From: Patescibacteria group bacterium
GTDB lineage: Bacteria > Patescibacteriota > Minisyncoccia > JAHIHE01 > JAGLIN01
Direction: 5' to 3'
Assembly (NCBI GenBank): GCA_019428855.1
Contig: JAHYJV010000008.1
Coordinates: 1-41,229 of the forward strand
DNA: 41,229 nucleotides
A program made the translations under genes and the position numbers. Position 1 is the stretch's first letter, and each line of letters begins with the position of its first letter. Below are positions 31,637 through 40,149 of the stretch, one piece after another. The notes beneath the pieces are model-generated. The model searched no databases. It worked only from the letters and a program-made list of their open reading frames with translations, and had not been told where the DNA came from.

Positions 31637-33118
31637 ATGTTAATAGTAGAACAACTTAAACAATATAAAAACAAAAATATTCACATCGTTGGAATTGGGG
31701 GAGCGGAAGGGAGTGCGATTGCGGAGTTTTTAGTGAGCAATTGTATTTCCTCAATTACAGGACACGATTTTTCTGCCAAGGCAGATTTTAAAAAAGCTTT
31801 TTTCAATACGCATTTGAGTTTGAAATCGAAGGAGCGAGATGAAGCCTTGGATCACCTATTAAATTTGCCAATTAAAATTAATTTCAAGGATCATTATTTG
31901 GAAAATATTGAGGAGGCGGATGTAGTTTTTGTTTCACAAGTCTGGTTTAAATATTTTCAGAATATGCCGATTTTAGAAAATCTCAAAGATAACAGAATTC
32001 CTTTTAAGACTATTACAAATTTATATTTTGAACTTTCCCCCTGTCAGATTATTTCTGTAACGGGAACAAATGGAAAAACAACCACTGCAAGATTAATATA
32101 TATTATTTTTGAAAAATGGGAGAAGGAAACTAGCCAGTTTAAATTATTTTTTGCTGGAAATGATCGGGAAAATTTACAAGTTTTGGATAAATTACAGGAT
32201 ATGAAAAAAGAAGATGTTTTGATTCTAGAGACAAGTAGTACTCAACTTCTCTTAAATTCTGACATAAGTCCTCATCTTGGAGTGATTACAAATATTTCTC
32301 CAAATCATTTGGATGATCATGGTAGTTTTGAAAATTATCTTGAAGCCAAGAAAAATTTAATTCGATATCAGAAAAAAGGAGATTTTGCGGTTTTGAATTA
32401 TGACAATAAATCGACTAGAAAAATTGCCGCAGAATTTCGGGGTAATGCCTTTTTATTTAGCGCACAGAAGAAGCTAGAGGAGGGTTGTTTCATTAGAGAC
32501 AGCGAAGTAGTGATTAGAGTAGATGGCAGAGAAACGGTTTTGATGCGAGTAGACGATATAAAGATTCCAGGAAAACATAACTTAGAGAATGTTTTGGCAG
32601 CTGTGAGCTGTGCTTATCTTTATGGAATTAGTTCGAATATTATCAAAGAGGGAATTTCAAAATATACAGGCATTAAACACAGACTTAAATTTATTTATAA
32701 TATAAATGGAATCAAATATTATGATGATACGCAGGCGACGACTCCAGAAGCGACGATTGCTGGGATAAACTCCTTTGGTAATAATATAATCTTATTGGCT
32801 GGTGGGGATGATAAAGGGATGAATTATGAAGAGTTGGGAAAGAATATAAATAGCAAAGTCAAATTTTTAATATTGTTTCCGGGAGATGCGTCAGATAAAA
32901 TTGAAAAGTTTGTGGACAAGAAAAAAAATGATTTTGTGAAAGTGAATACTTTTCAAGAGGCGATTGAGGAATTAAAAAAATATTACAAAAAAACCGACCT
33001 AAAAAAAGACGGCACGGTTTTGATTTCTCCCGGTGCAGCACATTTCTATTCCAGATTTGTGGAAAGCTCTGGCAAAGATTTGAAGCAGTGGGTTAGGTTA
33101 TTATCAAGTATTAAGTAG
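31637..33118 (+). CDS. murD: UDP-N-acetylmuramoyl-alanine--D-glutamate ligase
   Basis: This 493-aa Mur ligase has the N-terminal Rossmann-like domain (NIHIVGIGGAEGSAIAEFL), the ATP loop VTGTNGKTTTARL, ETSSTQLL, TNISPNHLDDHGSFENY, PGKHNLENVLAA and IKYYDDTQATTPEATIAGI, the last typical of MurD. It adds D-glutamate to UDP-MurNAc-L-Ala in the cytosol. It is about 40 residues longer than typical MurD, mostly from an expanded N-terminal domain. It begins 57 bp after the NlpC/P60 gene. A 10-bp inverted repeat overlaps its stop codon. Confidence 0.92.
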   Translation: MLIVEQLKQYKNKNIHIVGIGGAEGSAIAEFLVSNCISSITGHDFSAKADFKKAFFNTHLSLKSKERDEALDHLLNLPIKINFKDHYLENIEEADVVFVSQVWFKYFQNMPILENLKDNRIPFKTITNLYFELSPCQIISVTGTNGKTTTARLIYIIFEKWEKETSQFKLFFAGNDRENLQVLDKLQDMKKEDVLILETSSTQLLLNSDISPHLGVITNISPNHLDDHGSFENYLEAKKNLIRYQKKGDFAVLNYDNKSTRKIAAEFRGNAFLFSAQKKLEEGCFIRDSEVVIRVDGRETVLMRVDDIKIPGKHNLENVLAAVSCAYLYGISSNIIKEGISKYTGIKHRLKFIYNINGIKYYDDTQATTPEATIAGINSFGNNIILLAGGDDKGMNYEELGKNINSKVKFLILFPGDASDKIEKFVDKKKNDFVKVNTFQEAIEELKKYYKKTDLKKDGTVLISPGAAHFYSRFVESSGKDLKQWVRLLSSIK

Positions 33119-33129
33119 TTACTTAATAC
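33108..33129. repeat. Inverted repeat overlapping the murD stop codon
   Basis: GTATTAAGTA-GT-TACTTAATAC has perfect 10-bp arms and contains the murD TAG. It could form a hairpin at the end of the murD transcript, but no T-run follows on the + strand and it is AT-rich, so terminator function is doubtful. Confidence 0.45.
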
Positions 33130-33232
33130 GATTATCAAAAATGGAGTTCTCTTCAGAGTTTAAGTTGGTTGCGACAAATATGATTTTACAGGTTAAATCT
33201 TGTTCTCTAATTGCATAATACTTAATACTATT

Positions 33233-33385
33233 TCACTTTTCCTCCTCAATCAACTCCAATTCAATTGGATCTGTAGAAATTACTTCATTTTCTGCGCCAC
33301 AAGCAGGGCAAATTAGAACTTCCCCAATCTCAGGTATTTCTTCTTCGATTGGAATTTCACAACCACATTCTTGGCAATTTGTCAT
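33233..33385 (-). CDS. LysW-like small zinc-ribbon protein
   Basis: This 50-aa ORF, missed by the track, reads MTNCQECGCEIPIEEEIPEI, then GEVLICPACGAENEVISTDP and an acidic end. Two CxxC pairs (CQEC and CPAC) and the ExGE-x-x-x-CPxCGAE layout match LysW, the amino-group carrier protein of lysine/arginine biosynthesis in Thermus and archaea. Canonical LysW ends in EDWGE with a C-terminal Glu to which the substrate is attached; this protein ends IEEEK, so carrier activity is doubtful unless the terminus is processed. It lies antisense between murD and a PLP enzyme/ATP-grasp pair. No LysX-type context in the same orientation is present. Confidence 0.68.
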   Translation of the reverse strand: MTNCQECGCEIPIEEEIPEIGEVLICPACGAENEVISTDPIELELIEEEK

Positions 33386-33437
33386 ATATTTGATTTAATG
33401 ATTATATGCTAATTATAGTAAGATTATTTTAAAAGTC

Positions 33438-33468
33438 AAAAAAATAAGATGCTATGATTTTGCATCTT
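33438..33468 (-). terminator. Rho-independent-type terminator, - strand
   Basis: On the - strand AAGATGC and GCATCTT pair across a 9-nt loop and are followed by ATTTTTTT. It would end transcripts from the small - strand ORFs at 33452-33751, upstream of the LysW-like gene. Confidence 0.65.
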
Positions 33469-33598
33469 TGGACTTTGAAATTATTTGATAGATTATGTTT
33501 CCAATTATAATTAATATCATAGCAACTGTAAAATATAGTGCAAAGTGTTTAGCAACATTGACATAGGTTGTGTAGTAGATGCCATAACAAAAGAGAAA
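33452..33598 (-). pseudogene. Start-less open frame encoding one membrane span
   Basis: The frame reads FLFCYGIYYTTYVNVAKHFA, then LYFTVAMILIIIGNIIYQII and a short charged end before TAG. There is no ATG at the left; an internal ATG begins at AMILIII. It looks like the tail of a small membrane protein that lost its start through a frameshift, but it could be noise. The stop lies within the terminator hairpin. Confidence 0.25.
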
Positions 33599-33628
33599 TC
33601 AGAAAACAAATATCTCAATTAGTATTTT

Positions 33629-33751
33629 TTATAAGTCCATTTTTTTAAATTTATCAACTACTTTTACTATAGTCATAAAACATTCTATGAATGCAACTAT
33701 TCCTGAAATAAATAACATAATTTTTAATGTTTCTTGGCTGATTGGTTCCAT
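33629..33751 (-). CDS. 40-aa single-span membrane protein with strong ribosome site
   Basis: The ORF reads MEPISQETLKIMLFISGIVA, then FIECFMTIVKVVDKFKKMDL. It has one predicted membrane helix and a basic C terminus. A consensus GGAGG sits 7 nt upstream of the ATG, unusual in this window, where most large genes show no Shine-Dalgarno. This supports real translation. The function is unknown. Confidence 0.55.
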   Translation of the reverse strand: MEPISQETLKIMLFISGIVAFIECFMTIVKVVDKFKKMDL

Positions 33752-33798
33752 ACTAATTCCTCCATATATATATTAAAATCCTAATACATTAAAAATAA

Positions 33799-34863
33799 AT
33801 GTTAAATTTTCAAGATAAAATTAATAAAGAAGAAAAAGGTATCTGGAGATATGCTGATTTTTATGATGAGTTTATAAAATCAGAAAATCGTTTATATCTC
33901 AAAGATGGTGATTCGGAATTATTAGAAAATACAGATTTGAATAAAATCAGTCAGATAGATTATTTGTTTTTTTTAAGAGAAGATAAAAATGAAACAGAAT
34001 CATTAAAAGGTAGGAGTTTGGCTTTTCAAGTTGCGCTTGCCAAACAAAATGGAAAAAAAGAGCTTGTAATTTCAACTTCGGGAAATGCGGGGATTGCGGC
34101 GGCTGCATATTGTGAAAAAGCGAAAATTAAATTATATATTTTTATTTCCCCGGAAACCGAAAGGGCAAAAATTGCACAAATGCAAAAGCATAATCCTATA
34201 ATAATCAAATCCAAAAAAGCAATTCGGTTAGCAAATTATTTATCAGCAAGATATAAAATTGAAAATTTGAGACCGTCTGCGAATGAATCTTCTATTGAGG
34301 GTTTTAAATCAATTGCTTTTGAAATATTTGAGAAATTAGGAGAAATCGATGCACTTTTTACCTATGTGACCAGTGGAAGTTCGTTTGTGGGAATTGGCAG
34401 AGCTTATAAATTTTTACATGAAATTGGCGAAATCAAGACAATGCCAAAATTGTTTGCTGTTCAAAGTGGCGAGATTTCATCAATTTCCGAAGAATTTGAA
34501 AAAATTAATCAGCAAGAAAATTCTAGGGCAGGGAAATTGGGAGTGAAAAATACTCGAAGAAAAAATGAAATTTTACAGTTTATCAAACAAAGCGGAGGAA
34601 GAGGAATATATATAAAAGAAAATGAGTTTGATAAATCGAAAAAAATACTAGAGAAAAATAATATATATACATCGGCAGAAGGTTGTGCAAATTTTGCAGC
34701 TAGTTTACGAGAAGGAAAAAAAAATAAGTTAAATAAAATAGTTTGCATACTTTCGGGAAGGGAAAGAGAGAAAGATAAGCTGATTAAAGAAGATAAAATA
34801 AAAAGAGCGGAAAATTTTAAGGATGTAGATAATATAGTCGTCGGAAAATTTAATTGTTGCTGA
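33799..34863 (+). CDS. Fold-type II PLP enzyme, threonine-synthase/cysteine-synthase superfamily
   Basis: This 354-aa protein has the fold-type II core. The PLP-lysine segment is ETESLKGRSLAFQVALA (consensus P-T-G-S-F-K-D-R), followed by the substrate loop VISTSGNAGIAAAAY and SSIEGFKSIAFEIFEKLG. The phosphate-binding loop appears as TYVTSGSSFVGIGRA, less glycine-rich than usual. The end is cysteine-rich (KFNCC). The superfamily performs beta- or gamma-replacement and elimination on amino acids such as O-phosphoserine, O-acetylserine or O-phosphohomoserine. The substrate is unknown. It stands 42 bp before an ATP-grasp gene and within the mur cluster, so it may make an amino acid for wall-related ligation. 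Confidence 0.82.
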   Translation: MLNFQDKINKEEKGIWRYADFYDEFIKSENRLYLKDGDSELLENTDLNKISQIDYLFFLREDKNETESLKGRSLAFQVALAKQNGKKELVISTSGNAGIAAAAYCEKAKIKLYIFISPETERAKIAQMQKHNPIIIKSKKAIRLANYLSARYKIENLRPSANESSIEGFKSIAFEIFEKLGEIDALFTYVTSGSSFVGIGRAYKFLHEIGEIKTMPKLFAVQSGEISSISEEFEKINQQENSRAGKLGVKNTRRKNEILQFIKQSGGRGIYIKENEFDKSKKILEKNNIYTSAEGCANFAASLREGKKNKLNKIVCILSGREREKDKLIKEDKIKRAENFKDVDNIVVGKFNCC

Positions 34864-34905
34864 TAATCTTTTTGTCACTTTAAACCTTCTAAAAATATAA
34901 AATTT

Positions 34906-36267
34906 ATGATAAGGGAAATTAATAAAATTAATGATTTGATAAATCAAGAAAAAACTGGTCCAATCTTTTTTGTCACTCCAAATCCAATATACGCAGTGGG
35001 GATAGAGAAAATTATTAGAGATTATTATGTAATTTGTGCACAGGAATATGACATTATTAAATTTTTAAGAAAAGAAAACATCCCAGTTTTATCTTTGAAT
35101 GATAATAGTATAAAAAATGCTGGAAAAATTTTGACTAACAAGAAAGCCCTTGAATATATAAAGAGAAAATCAAAAAAAAGGAAGGCAAATATAATTACTT
35201 TCAAGCCAAGTCCGATGATTCAAAAAGCATGTCTTGATAACGATTTTAATTATTTAGGCAATGATTGGAAGCTGAGTGCGAAATTGGAAAATAAGATTGA
35301 ATTTATTGAGGTAACAAAAAAATTAAAAATTCCTAATGCTGAATGCAAAATAATAAAATTAGACAATAACAAAGATTCTTTAAATTTCTCTGGGAAGCAT
35401 AAATTTGTTTTACAGCTACCGCGAGGACATGCTGGAAATTCAACTTTTTTAATTAAGAATGAGAATGATTTCAAAAACCTTTCTGAAAAATATAAAAATA
35501 GAACCGTTAAAGTTTCAAAGTATTTTAAAGGAGAGACATATACAATTAATGCTTGTGTCGTCGGTAATAAGATATTAATTAGTAAGCCAATCTTCCAGAT
35601 AACAGGATTTTCTTTATATAATAAAAATAGTTTTGGAGGAACATGCGGCAATGATTATGCTTATCCTAAAAAACTTTCCAGAGTACAAAGAAAAAAAATT
35701 TTTGATTACACCAATAAAATCGGGAATTATATCAATAAACTTGGATATAGGGGAATTTTTGGTTTAGATTTCGTGGTAAGTGGTGGAATAGTCAATCTAA
35801 TAGAAATAAATCCGCGTATTATCGGATCGATGTCGCTTTTCACAAAACTTCAAATTCAAAGCAAGCAACCCCCTTTTTTACTTTTAAGTATTCTAGAATT
35901 TATAAACCCCGTCAAGATTCGGAGCACTAGTTTTGAAGAGTGGGACAAGGAGGATTGTTTTGTTGCTTCCCAACTAATGCTAAGAAATACTAAGAATAAA
36001 TCAATTGAAATTATAAAAAGTATACAATCTGGAATTTATGAAATGAAAGGAAATAGATTATTTTATAAAGAAAAAGTGTATAGCACAGAGCGAAAATTAG
36101 GGGTTGAGGAATTTTTAGTGCAATGCTCTTCAATAGGTCGTTTAGTAAGTTCTGATTTAGAGTACGCAAATATACAATTTGGACATGGAATTATGGAGAA
36201 TGATAATATCAAGATGGAAGATGAAGTAATAATAAACAAAGTGTTAGATAGTATAAAAATAAAGTAG
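34906..36267 (+). CDS. ATP-grasp ligase-like protein in the mur cluster
   Basis: This 453-aa protein shows ATP-grasp features: FVLQLPRGHAGNSTFLI (glycine-rich loop and nucleotide-binding Lys region), KVSKYFKGETYTINACVV, and the metal-binding end FGLDFVVSGGIVNLIEINPRI (conserved E and N). The N-terminal about 110 residues form a Rossmann-like pre-ATP-grasp domain. The C-terminal about 120 residues are an added domain resembling those of carboxylate-amine ligases. Family members join a carboxylate to an amino group via an acyl-phosphate. This is not a recognisable Ddl, which is absent from the window. It follows the PLP gene by 42 bp and precedes ftsW by 10 bp, so it is transcribed with wall genes. 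Confidence 0.8.
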   Translation: MIREINKINDLINQEKTGPIFFVTPNPIYAVGIEKIIRDYYVICAQEYDIIKFLRKENIPVLSLNDNSIKNAGKILTNKKALEYIKRKSKKRKANIITFKPSPMIQKACLDNDFNYLGNDWKLSAKLENKIEFIEVTKKLKIPNAECKIIKLDNNKDSLNFSGKHKFVLQLPRGHAGNSTFLIKNENDFKNLSEKYKNRTVKVSKYFKGETYTINACVVGNKILISKPIFQITGFSLYNKNSFGGTCGNDYAYPKKLSRVQRKKIFDYTNKIGNYINKLGYRGIFGLDFVVSGGIVNLIEINPRIIGSMSLFTKLQIQSKQPPFLLLSILEFINPVKIRSTSFEEWDKEDCFVASQLMLRNTKNKSIEIIKSIQSGIYEMKGNRLFYKEKVYSTERKLGVEEFLVQCSSIGRLVSSDLEYANIQFGHGIMENDNIKMEDEVIINKVLDSIKIK

Positions 36268-36277
36268 TAATTTTTTT

Positions 36278-37378
36278 ATGAAATTAAAAAACATCGATAA
36301 ATCATTATTTATCACAGTCATCGCCTTGTCTGTTTTTGGTTTGATTATAATATCAAGTGCTAGTGTAGTGATGAGTTATAATAAATTTGGATATAATAAT
36401 CATTATTATTTATTGCACCAGTTTTTATATGGTTTTCTTCCAGGAATCATATTACTATATCTAATCCAAAAAATTGATTATAAAATTCTAAAAAACTATG
36501 CCCCTTTGTTTTTAGTAGCAACTTTAATCTTGTCATTGATAGTCTTTATTCCAGGAGTAGGTTACGGTTTAAAAGGTGCCAACAGATGGATAGATATTGC
36601 TGGAATAAGTCTACAGCCGTCGGAATTTATAAAATTAACCTTTGTTATATATTTAGCTGCATGGCTTGAGAATAATAAAAAAGATAAAGAGAAATTTTCG
36701 AAACTATTAATTCCTTTTATTATAATAACTTCAGTAATCGCACTGCCTCTGATATTACAGCCAGATGTTGGGACCTTAAGTATTATTATACTTACGGCGG
36801 TGATAATGTATTTTATGTCTGGTGCAAGAATTAGTCATATACTGATTATTGTTTCGGGTGGAATTATGGGATTGTTATTTTTGATAAAAGTTGCCCCATA
36901 CCGCATGAATAGATTTATAGTTTTTTTACATCCAGAACTAGATCCTCTAGGGATTGGGTATCAAATTAATCAGGCTTTATTAGCCATTGGTTCTGGAGGT
37001 TTTTTGGGGCTTGGATTTGGGAGAAGCAGGCAGAAATTTAATTATTTGCCAGAACCTATTGGTGACTCAATTTTTGCAGTAACCGGAGAAGAATTAGGCT
37101 TTGTCGGATTGTTTATTCTTTTAACACTTTTTCTTATATTTGCACTAAAAGGTTACAAGATAGCAAGCAAGGCACCAGATGATTTTGGAAAACTGGTTGC
37201 CATTGGAATTACTTCTTGGATTATTTTTCAGGCTTTTGTCAATATAGCCGCTATTATATCATTAATCCCTCTAACAGGTATTCCTTTACCTTTTATAAGC
37301 TATGGTGGATCGGCCTTAATTACTTCTTTGGTCGGATGCGGAATTTTACTTAGCATATCTAGACAAACAACAAAATAA
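36278..37378 (+). CDS. ftsW: SEDS-family peptidoglycan polymerase FtsW
   Basis: This 366-aa, ten-span protein has the SEDS signature segments: GLKGANRWIDIAGISLQPSE, LILQPDVGTLSIIIL, PYRMNRFIVFLHPELDPLG, YQINQALLAIGSGGFLGLGF, LPEPIGDSIFAVTGEELGF and GIPLPFISYGGSALI. SEDS proteins polymerise lipid II together with a class B penicillin-binding protein, at the septum for FtsW. The neighbourhood (murD, murG, murC, murB) points to FtsW rather than RodA, though sequence alone does not decide. It starts 10 bp after the ATP-grasp gene. Confidence 0.93.
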   Translation: MKLKNIDKSLFITVIALSVFGLIIISSASVVMSYNKFGYNNHYYLLHQFLYGFLPGIILLYLIQKIDYKILKNYAPLFLVATLILSLIVFIPGVGYGLKGANRWIDIAGISLQPSEFIKLTFVIYLAAWLENNKKDKEKFSKLLIPFIIITSVIALPLILQPDVGTLSIIILTAVIMYFMSGARISHILIIVSGGIMGLLFLIKVAPYRMNRFIVFLHPELDPLGIGYQINQALLAIGSGGFLGLGFGRSRQKFNYLPEPIGDSIFAVTGEELGFVGLFILLTLFLIFALKGYKIASKAPDDFGKLVAIGITSWIIFQAFVNIAAIISLIPLTGIPLPFISYGGSALITSLVGCGILLSISRQTTK

Positions 37379-37384
37379 AATTTC

Positions 37385-37413
37385 TTGTTAAAAGCTGTGA
37401 AATCTTATATTAT
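37385..37413 (+). promoter_or_regulatory. Possible internal promoter before murG
   Basis: TTGTTA and TATTAT are separated by 17 bp, about 28 bp before the murG ATG. AT-rich sequence makes chance matches common, so this is only a candidate. Confidence 0.3.
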
Positions 37414-37441
37414 ATGATTAATAAGAATTTAATAAAAAATT

Positions 37442-38554
37442 ATGAGAATATTATTTGTAGGAAGGCCATTAAAAGGTCACTTGTATCCATTGATTGCGAT
37501 ATATGAGGAGTTCAAAAAGACAATGAATCTAGAAGATTTTAATTCCATGGAATTCAAGCTAGTAACCGCAAAAAGCGAGTTTGTGCCTGATGTTCTACAG
37601 GGAATTGATATCCCATATAGTTTTGTAGTTTCTGCGAAAGAAAGAGATTCTTTCTCTCCACTGATTGTCCTAGACATTTTTAAGTCTTTTATCGGATTTA
37701 TCCAATCTATTCTAGTGCTTTTTATCTACATGCCAGATGTTATTTTTTCAAAAGGTAGCGTTGTCTCTTTTCCTGTTGTGTTGGCTGGTTGGATATTGAG
37801 GATTCCGATTATTATTCATGAGTCAGATGCTATAGCTATTCCAATTGATAAATTTATGTTCAGACTTGCAAAAAAAGTAGCCGTTTCGTTTCCTGTCAGT
37901 AAAGATGTTTATGTTTCTAAGAAAGTTTTTTTCTCTGGAAATCCGACAAGGAGTTTTATTATTCCAGGAGATAAAATGAAAGCGAAACAAAGCTTTATTT
38001 TGCATGACGAAAAACCTGTTTTGTTTATTATGGCAGGAACTGAGGGAGCTGAACTTATTAATAGATTGGTGGTTGAGATTTTACCAAATTTGTTAAAAAA
38101 GTATCAAATCATCCATCAATGTGGATCAGCAAACTATAATTATGTCCGAGCAGTTGTTCAGAAAATGAATGTTCCTGATTTGAATGATTATCATATATTT
38201 CCGTATTTCAGAGAAAGAGCTGCTGATGCATATAATGCTAGTGACTTAGTAATTAGTAGGGCTGGAGCAAATACGGTTTCTGAAATTATGACAATGAACA
38301 AGGCAAGCATTTTAATACCTCTTTCAATAGGAGGTAGTGATAAACAGCAAAAAAATGCTTATCATTATTCTCAATCTGGAGCAGCTGTTATTGTTAGTGA
38401 AAAAAACCTAAAACCTCACTTGCTTTTGAATGTTGTTGATGATTTATTTAAAAATCATTTAAAAATTATTGAGATGGAACGAGCATCAAGAAAATTATCA
38501 TATAACGATGCTGGACAAATAATTATTGAATCCATAAAGGAGCTAGGGGATTAA
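37442..38554 (+). CDS. murG: UDP-GlcNAc--undecaprenyl-pyrophosphoryl-MurNAc-pentapeptide transferase
   Basis: This 370-aa GT-B protein starts MRILFVGRPLKGHLYPLIAI; the usual MurG GGTGGHxxPA loop is replaced by GRPLKGHLYPL, keeping the key GH-x-x-P. Further landmarks are SKGSVVSFPVVLAGWIL, IIIHESDAI, FFSGNPTR, and DLVISRAGANTVSEIM for UDP-GlcNAc binding, followed by IPLSIGGSDKQQKNA. MurG adds GlcNAc to lipid I on the inner membrane face to form lipid II. It precedes murC by 14 bp. Confidence 0.9.
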   Translation: MRILFVGRPLKGHLYPLIAIYEEFKKTMNLEDFNSMEFKLVTAKSEFVPDVLQGIDIPYSFVVSAKERDSFSPLIVLDIFKSFIGFIQSILVLFIYMPDVIFSKGSVVSFPVVLAGWILRIPIIIHESDAIAIPIDKFMFRLAKKVAVSFPVSKDVYVSKKVFFSGNPTRSFIIPGDKMKAKQSFILHDEKPVLFIMAGTEGAELINRLVVEILPNLLKKYQIIHQCGSANYNYVRAVVQKMNVPDLNDYHIFPYFRERAADAYNASDLVISRAGANTVSEIMTMNKASILIPLSIGGSDKQQKNAYHYSQSGAAVIVSEKNLKPHLLLNVVDDLFKNHLKIIEMERASRKLSYNDAGQIIIESIKELGD

Positions 38555-38568
38555 AATTGTAAATTTTC

Positions 38569-39957
38569 ATGGAAATTGACTTCGAAAAAATTAATAAAAT
38601 TCATTTTATAGGAATTGGTGGTATTGGCTTAAGTGCGATTGCCAGACTTATGCAAATGAATGGAAAAAAAATAAGCGGTTCGGATTTGAATCGTTCTTTG
38701 ATTGTTGATAACCTTGAAAGAGATGGGCTGGAGGTTTTTATCGGACAGTCAGGCAAAAATATAGCTGATGACATTGAGCTGGTTATCCATACAATGGCAA
38801 TTTCTAAAGAAAATCCAGAATTGAAAAAAGCAAAAGAACTGCATATAAAAACAATTACATATCCAGAATCACTTGGGCTTATCTTTAATGGTAGGTATGG
38901 GATTGCGGTTTGTGGCACTCATGGAAAATCTTCTACAACGGCGATGGCAGGGTTAATGCTGGACGATGCAGAACTTGATCCTTCAATTATTGTCGGTAGT
39001 ATTTTGCCAAGATATAAAAGTAATTTGCGAATTGGAAAAAGTAAATATTTTTTGATTGAGGCTTGTGAGTATAAAAGAGCATTTTTGAATTATTATCCGA
39101 AAATAATTTTATTAAACAACATTGAGCTTGATCATACGGATTATTATAAAGATTTAAATGATTTTAAAGGGGCTTTTACGGAATTTGTTTCGCATTTGCC
39201 AGAAGATGGGATTTTGATATGTAACGGAGATGATGAAAATATAGTTTGTATCAAGCATCAAGCATTAAAAGTCATAAAGTTTGGTCTGAAAGAAAATAAT
39301 GAAGTGAGAGCTATAAATATAATATTCACAGATGGACGGACAAGATTTGAAGTTATTTATCAGAATGAAAATTTAGGAGAATTTGTATTAAAAGTTCCTG
39401 GACTTTTTAATATTTTTAATGCGTTGGGAGCGATTTCTTTAGGATTAAATTTGAAAATTCCAGTTGAGCAAATTAAAAAATCTCTGGAAAATTATGCAGG
39501 GATTTGGAGAAGATTCGAAATCAAGGGGGAGTATAAAAGTGCTTTGGTAATTTCTGACTATGCTCATCATCCGACAGCAGTTAAATCAACAATTGAAGCG
39601 ACAAAAAATTTTTATCCTGGGAAAAGAATATTTACGGTTTTTCAACCTCATCAACACAATCGCATAAAAGAATTATACCAAGATTTCTTGAAAAGTTTTG
39701 ACAAGGCTGATGTTTTGATTTTGGCGGAGATTTTTGATGTTACGGGAAGAGAAGAGGCAAAAGACCAAACTGTAGGTTCTTTAAATTTGGTCAATGATAT
39801 CAAAAAACAAGGCAAAGTGATATCAAAAAATATATGTTATGCAAAAAATTTACAAGAAGCACGGAAATTGATTGATGAGAAAATCAAGCCAGATGATATA
39901 TTGCTGATTATGGGTGCAGGTGATATCTATAAAATAGCCGATGAGTTGGTTGAATAA
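38569..39957 (+). CDS. murC: UDP-N-acetylmuramate--L-alanine ligase
   Basis: This 462-aa Mur ligase starts with the nucleotide-binding HFIGIGGIGLSAIARLM and GSDLNRS, then has the ATP loop VCGTHGKSSTTAMAGLM (Ser where Thr is usual), EACEYKRAFLNYYP with NIELDHTDYYKD, VPGLFNIFNALGA and the MurC-typical DYAHHPTAVKSTI. It adds L-alanine to UDP-MurNAc in the cytosol. It follows murG by 14 bp. The stop codon sits within the A-tract of a - strand terminator hairpin. Confidence 0.94.
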   Translation: MEIDFEKINKIHFIGIGGIGLSAIARLMQMNGKKISGSDLNRSLIVDNLERDGLEVFIGQSGKNIADDIELVIHTMAISKENPELKKAKELHIKTITYPESLGLIFNGRYGIAVCGTHGKSSTTAMAGLMLDDAELDPSIIVGSILPRYKSNLRIGKSKYFLIEACEYKRAFLNYYPKIILLNNIELDHTDYYKDLNDFKGAFTEFVSHLPEDGILICNGDDENIVCIKHQALKVIKFGLKENNEVRAINIIFTDGRTRFEVIYQNENLGEFVLKVPGLFNIFNALGAISLGLNLKIPVEQIKKSLENYAGIWRRFEIKGEYKSALVISDYAHHPTAVKSTIEATKNFYPGKRIFTVFQPHQHNRIKELYQDFLKSFDKADVLILAEIFDVTGREEAKDQTVGSLNLVNDIKKQGKVISKNICYAKNLQEARKLIDEKIKPDDILLIMGAGDIYKIADELVE

Positions 39958-39987
39958 AAAAGAACATCACTTGTCTTTAGTGATGTT
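39956..39987 (-). terminator. Terminator-like hairpin after murC
   Basis: AACATCACT (39963-39971) and AGTGATGTT (39979-39987) form a 9-bp stem with a 7-nt loop. On the - strand it is followed by CTTTTTT, the layout of a Rho-independent terminator in that direction; on the + strand only a weak T-rich sequence follows, so it may be bidirectional. A diverged copy lies at 40117-40149. Confidence 0.65.
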
Positions 39988-40081
39988 TGATATTGTTTTC
40001 ATGTCTTAGAGAGTTTTGTTTTTTGTATCCTTAAATCTTAGTGGTGTTGTCATAATTAAATAATAAAACTAAATATTATCT

Positions 40082-40096
40082 ATGTCAATTGAAATT
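40082..40096 (+). repeat. Copy of the murB start (direct repeat with 40308-40322)
   Basis: ATGTCAATTGAAATT is identical to the first 15 bases of murB at 40308-40322. Here it is followed by TAA, so it encodes only MSIEI. The two copies flank a 211-bp segment that carries the small - strand ORF and its terminator. Confidence 0.85.
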
Positions 40097-40116
40097 TAAT
40101 AAAAAAGTCTCTGAAT

Positions 40117-40149
40117 AAAAAAGAACACCACCCATGCCTAAGTGATGTT
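40117..40149 (-). terminator. Rho-independent terminator of the small - strand ORF
   Basis: On the - strand AACATCAC and GTGGTGTT pair (one G-U) around a 10-nt loop and are followed by CTTTTTT. The hairpin overlaps the end of the 39-aa ORF. Confidence 0.7.

Larger units (their letters stand above)
33119..33798. other. 680-bp gap in the wall cluster with small antisense genes
   Basis: No + strand gene is visible. On the - strand there are a LysW-like zinc-ribbon ORF (33233-33385), a terminator (33438-33468), an open frame without a start codon (33452-33598) and a 40-aa ORF with a strong Shine-Dalgarno (33629-33751). This breaks the otherwise continuous + strand wall cluster between murD and the PLP enzyme. 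Confidence 0.6.
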
